A stretch of 6,972 nt of DNA from Polaromonas sp. Lineage in GTDB: Bacteria; Pseudomonadota; Gammaproteobacteria; Burkholderiales; Burkholderiaceae_C. Of this stretch, positions 5,004 to 6,972 are shown piece by piece. The stretch lies in contig JANYFF010000125.1 in NCBI GenBank assembly GCA_025362825.1, positions 1 to 6,972 on the forward strand. The letters run 5' to 3'. The position numbers and the translations under genes are program-made. A model generated the notes under the pieces. The model made no database searches. It was not told where the DNA came from and saw nothing but the letters and a program-made list of their open reading frames with translations. Positions within the stretch are counted from its first letter, which is position 1; every line of letters starts with the position of its first letter.

Positions 5004-6972
5004 ATGTTTGTCCATTTACGCCTTCACACAGAGTTTTCAGTCGTTGACGGCACCAACCGCATTGATGAAATCGTCGCCGCTGCGGCCGCAGACCAGCAAC
5101 CCGCTCTCGCCATCAGCGATCTGAGCAATCTCTTCGGCACCGTCAAGTTTTACAAGGAATGCCGTGGCAAAGGCGTCAAGCCATTGATCGCCGCCGATGT
5201 ATGGGTGCAGGTGCCCGGCAAGGACGCCGCCGCGCCGCCCGCCCGCCTGCTGCTGCTGGTGCAAAACCACCGCGGCTACCTCAATCTTTCAGAACTCATC
5301 ACGCGCGCCTGGACGCGGGGGGTGGTGCGCGACCAGGCCATCATCAGCCTGGAGTGGCTTAAGGAGCTGAACGAGGGCCTGATTGCACTGTCAGGTGCGC
5401 AGCGTGGCGCGATTGGCCAGGCGCTGGTGCAGGGCGATGATGCGCGTGCGATGGAATGCGCGCTGCATTTTGCGGGTGTTTTTCCGCACCGCTTTTACAT
5501 GGAAGTCCAGCGGGCCGAGCAGGCTGAAGATGCGCGGCATGTGCCCGCCGCCGTGCAGCTTGCCGCACGGCTTAACCTGCCGGTAGTGGCCACCCATCCG
5601 GTGCAGTTTTTGACCTACGACGACTACGAGGCGCATGAAGCGCGCGTGTGTATTTCCGAAGGCGAAATCCTCGGCAATGCACGGCGCGTGCGCAAGTTCA
5701 CGCGTGAGCAGTACTTCAAGTCGGCCGCGCAGATGGAGGAGCTGTTTGCCGACATTCCAACCGCCATTGGCAACACGCTGGAGATTGCCAAGCGTTGCAA
5801 CCTCAAACTTGAACTCGGCAAGCCCATGCTGCCGGACTACCCGACGCCCGAGGTTGATGGCGTGCGCATGCCGGCCGATGACTATTTCCGGCAAACCTCC
5901 TTTGAGGGCCTGGAAGAGCGCCTCGCGCATCTCTACCCCAACACTGCCGTGCGTGATGAAAAGCGGCCAACGTATGTGGCGCGGCTGGAGTTCGAGATCA
6001 ACACCATCCTGAAGATGGGTTTCCCGGGCTACTTCCTGATCGTGGGTGACTTCATCAACTGGGCCAAAAACAATGGCTGCCCGGTCGGTCCGGGCCGTGG
6101 TTCTGGCGCAGGTTCACTGGTTGCGTATTCGTTAAAGATCACCGACCTGGACCCTTTGCAATACAACTTGCTGTTTGAGCGGTTTTTGAACCCGGAGCGG
6201 GTGTCCATGCCCGACTTCGATATTGATTTTTGCCAGAGCAACCGCGACCGCGTGATCGACTACGTCAAGGACAAATACGGCCACAACGCGGTCAGCCAGA
6301 TCGTCACCTTCGGCACCATGGCGGCACGCGCAGCCATTCGCGATGTGGGCCGCGTGCTGGACTTTCCCTACGGTTTTTGCGATGGCATTTCCAAGCTGAT
6401 CCCCAACAAACCGGGGCAGGCCGTGACGCTGCAGCTGTTGCCGGCCGAGCGCAAGAAAAGCGACAAGATGGTCTATGCGCTGGAAGCCGAGCCCTTGCTG
6501 GCCGAGCGCGAGCGCAAGGAAGAAGACGTGCATACGCTGCTGGAGTTGGCGCGCAAGCTCGAAGGCCTGACGCGCAACGTCGGCATGCATGCCGGCGGCG
6601 TGCTGATTGCACCGGGCAAGCTGACCGACTTTTGCCCGCTGTACTTGCAGCCGGGCAGCACCTCGGCTGTCAGCCAGTTCGACAAGAACGACGTCGAGGC
6701 CATCGGCCTTGTGAAGTTCGACTTTTTGGGCCTGGCGACGCTGACGATTCTTGAGATTGCCCGTCAGTTCATCATGGCGCGGCACCCATCGCAAAAGGAC
6801 TTCAAGTTCGAAAACCTGCCGCTCAACGACCCGAAGGTCTACAAGCTGTTCGCCGACGGCATGACCGAGGCGGTGTTCCAATTCGAGTCGCGCGGCATGC
6901 AGGGCATGTTGCGCGATGCCAAGCCGACGCGACTGGAAGACCTGATCGCGCTGAACGCCTTGTACCGTCCCG
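5004..6972 (+). CDS. dnaE: DNA polymerase III alpha subunit DnaE (partial, 3' end outside window)
   Basis: The frame stays open from ATG 5004 to the window edge (656 codons of a protein normally near 1,160-1,180 residues). DnaE is the replicative polymerase of the Pol III holoenzyme. The N-terminal PHP domain begins FVHLRLHTEFSVVDG. Arg6 and Leu40 (AISDLSNLFG) stand where metal-binding PHP domains have His, as in E. coli, so its own proofreading is unlikely and DnaQ should supply it. The polymerase core shows GFPGYFLIV, PVGPGRGSGAGSLVAY (from 360), and the catalytic Asp404 and Asp406 in MPDFDIDF. The third aspartate is Asp573 in VKFDFLGL. The region between them is about 15 residues longer than in E. 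coli, because of a charged segment near 480-515, which fits other betaproteobacterial DnaE. GTG at 5001 is an alternative start one codon earlier. A weak GAGG (4986-4989) is the only upstream purine motif. The last visible motif, IALNALYRP, matches the E. coli segment IALVALFRP. Confidence 0.97.
   Translation, partial: MFVHLRLHTEFSVVDGTNRIDEIVAAAAADQQPALAISDLSNLFGTVKFYKECRGKGVKPLIAADVWVQVPGKDAAAPPARLLLLVQNHRGYLNLSELITRAWTRGVVRDQAIISLEWLKELNEGLIALSGAQRGAIGQALVQGDDARAMECALHFAGVFPHRFYMEVQRAEQAEDARHVPAAVQLAARLNLPVVATHPVQFLTYDDYEAHEARVCISEGEILGNARRVRKFTREQYFKSAAQMEELFADIPTAIGNTLEIAKRCNLKLELGKPMLPDYPTPEVDGVRMPADDYFRQTSFEGLEERLAHLYPNTAVRDEKRPTYVARLEFEINTILKMGFPGYFLIVGDFINWAKNNGCPVGPGRGSGAGSLVAYSLKITDLDPLQYNLLFERFLNPERVSMPDFDIDFCQSNRDRVIDYVKDKYGHNAVSQIVTFGTMAARAAIRDVGRVLDFPYGFCDGISKLIPNKPGQAVTLQLLPAERKKSDKMVYALEAEPLLAERERKEEDVHTLLELARKLEGLTRNVGMHAGGVLIAPGKLTDFCPLYLQPGSTSAVSQFDKNDVEAIGLVKFDFLGLATLTILEIARQFIMARHPSQKDFKFENLPLNDPKVYKLFADGMTEAVFQFESRGMQGMLRDAKPTRLEDLIALNALYRP

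Noticed and set aside
6132..6881. A 249-codon open frame on the - strand inside dnaE
   Set aside because: It is antisense to catalytic motifs of DnaE, and its composition is that of a reverse-strand shadow.

Overview
The window looks like a chromosomal stretch from a betaproteobacterium of the order Burkholderiales, probably Comamonadaceae (Polaromonas/Rhodoferax-like). The grounds are the moderately high GC content judged by eye, the character of the DnaE and TrhO proteins, and an intergenic element at about 2676-2737 that resembles dispersed repeats I remember from that family. The genus assignment is inference. I see no mobile element, tRNA, rRNA, CRISPR array or phage gene.

Left part (1-2628, all on the + strand): a compact block of redox and stress genes. 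It holds the C-terminal end of a pirin-family protein (1-114), a DoxX-family membrane protein (262-669), a flavodoxin-like oxidoreductase (726-1280), an OsmC-family peroxidase (1340-1747) and a second, complete pirin-family protein (1744-2628). The last gene probably starts at a TTG that overlaps the osmC stop codon (TTGA). The 147-base leader before doxX is T-rich near the start codon and holds two small palindromes that could be operators. The gene set suggests a module for handling electrophiles, quinones or peroxides, but the physiological substrate cannot be read from the sequence.

Middle part (2629-4919): a short convergent intergenic region with a probable repeat, then two genes on the - strand read in the order trhO then egtB, 73 bases apart. 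trhO encodes a rhodanese-domain tRNA U34 hydroxylase. egtB encodes an ergothioneine-type non-heme iron sulfoxide synthase with its iron-ligand histidines intact. Its usual partner egtD, the histidine methyltransferase, is not next to it.

Right part (4920-6972): an 84-base divergent intergenic region separates trhO from dnaE, the replicative DNA polymerase III alpha subunit. dnaE runs off the right edge after 656 codons. Its PHP domain has lost canonical metal ligands, and its catalytic aspartates are present.

Most of this is ordinary core or soft-core genome. The points most worth a second look are the pirin-flanked redox cluster, egtB without an adjacent egtD, the TTG start coupling, the operator-like palindromes and the apparent lack of a Shine-Dalgarno site at trhO. 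I did not find convincing evidence of a new biological system.
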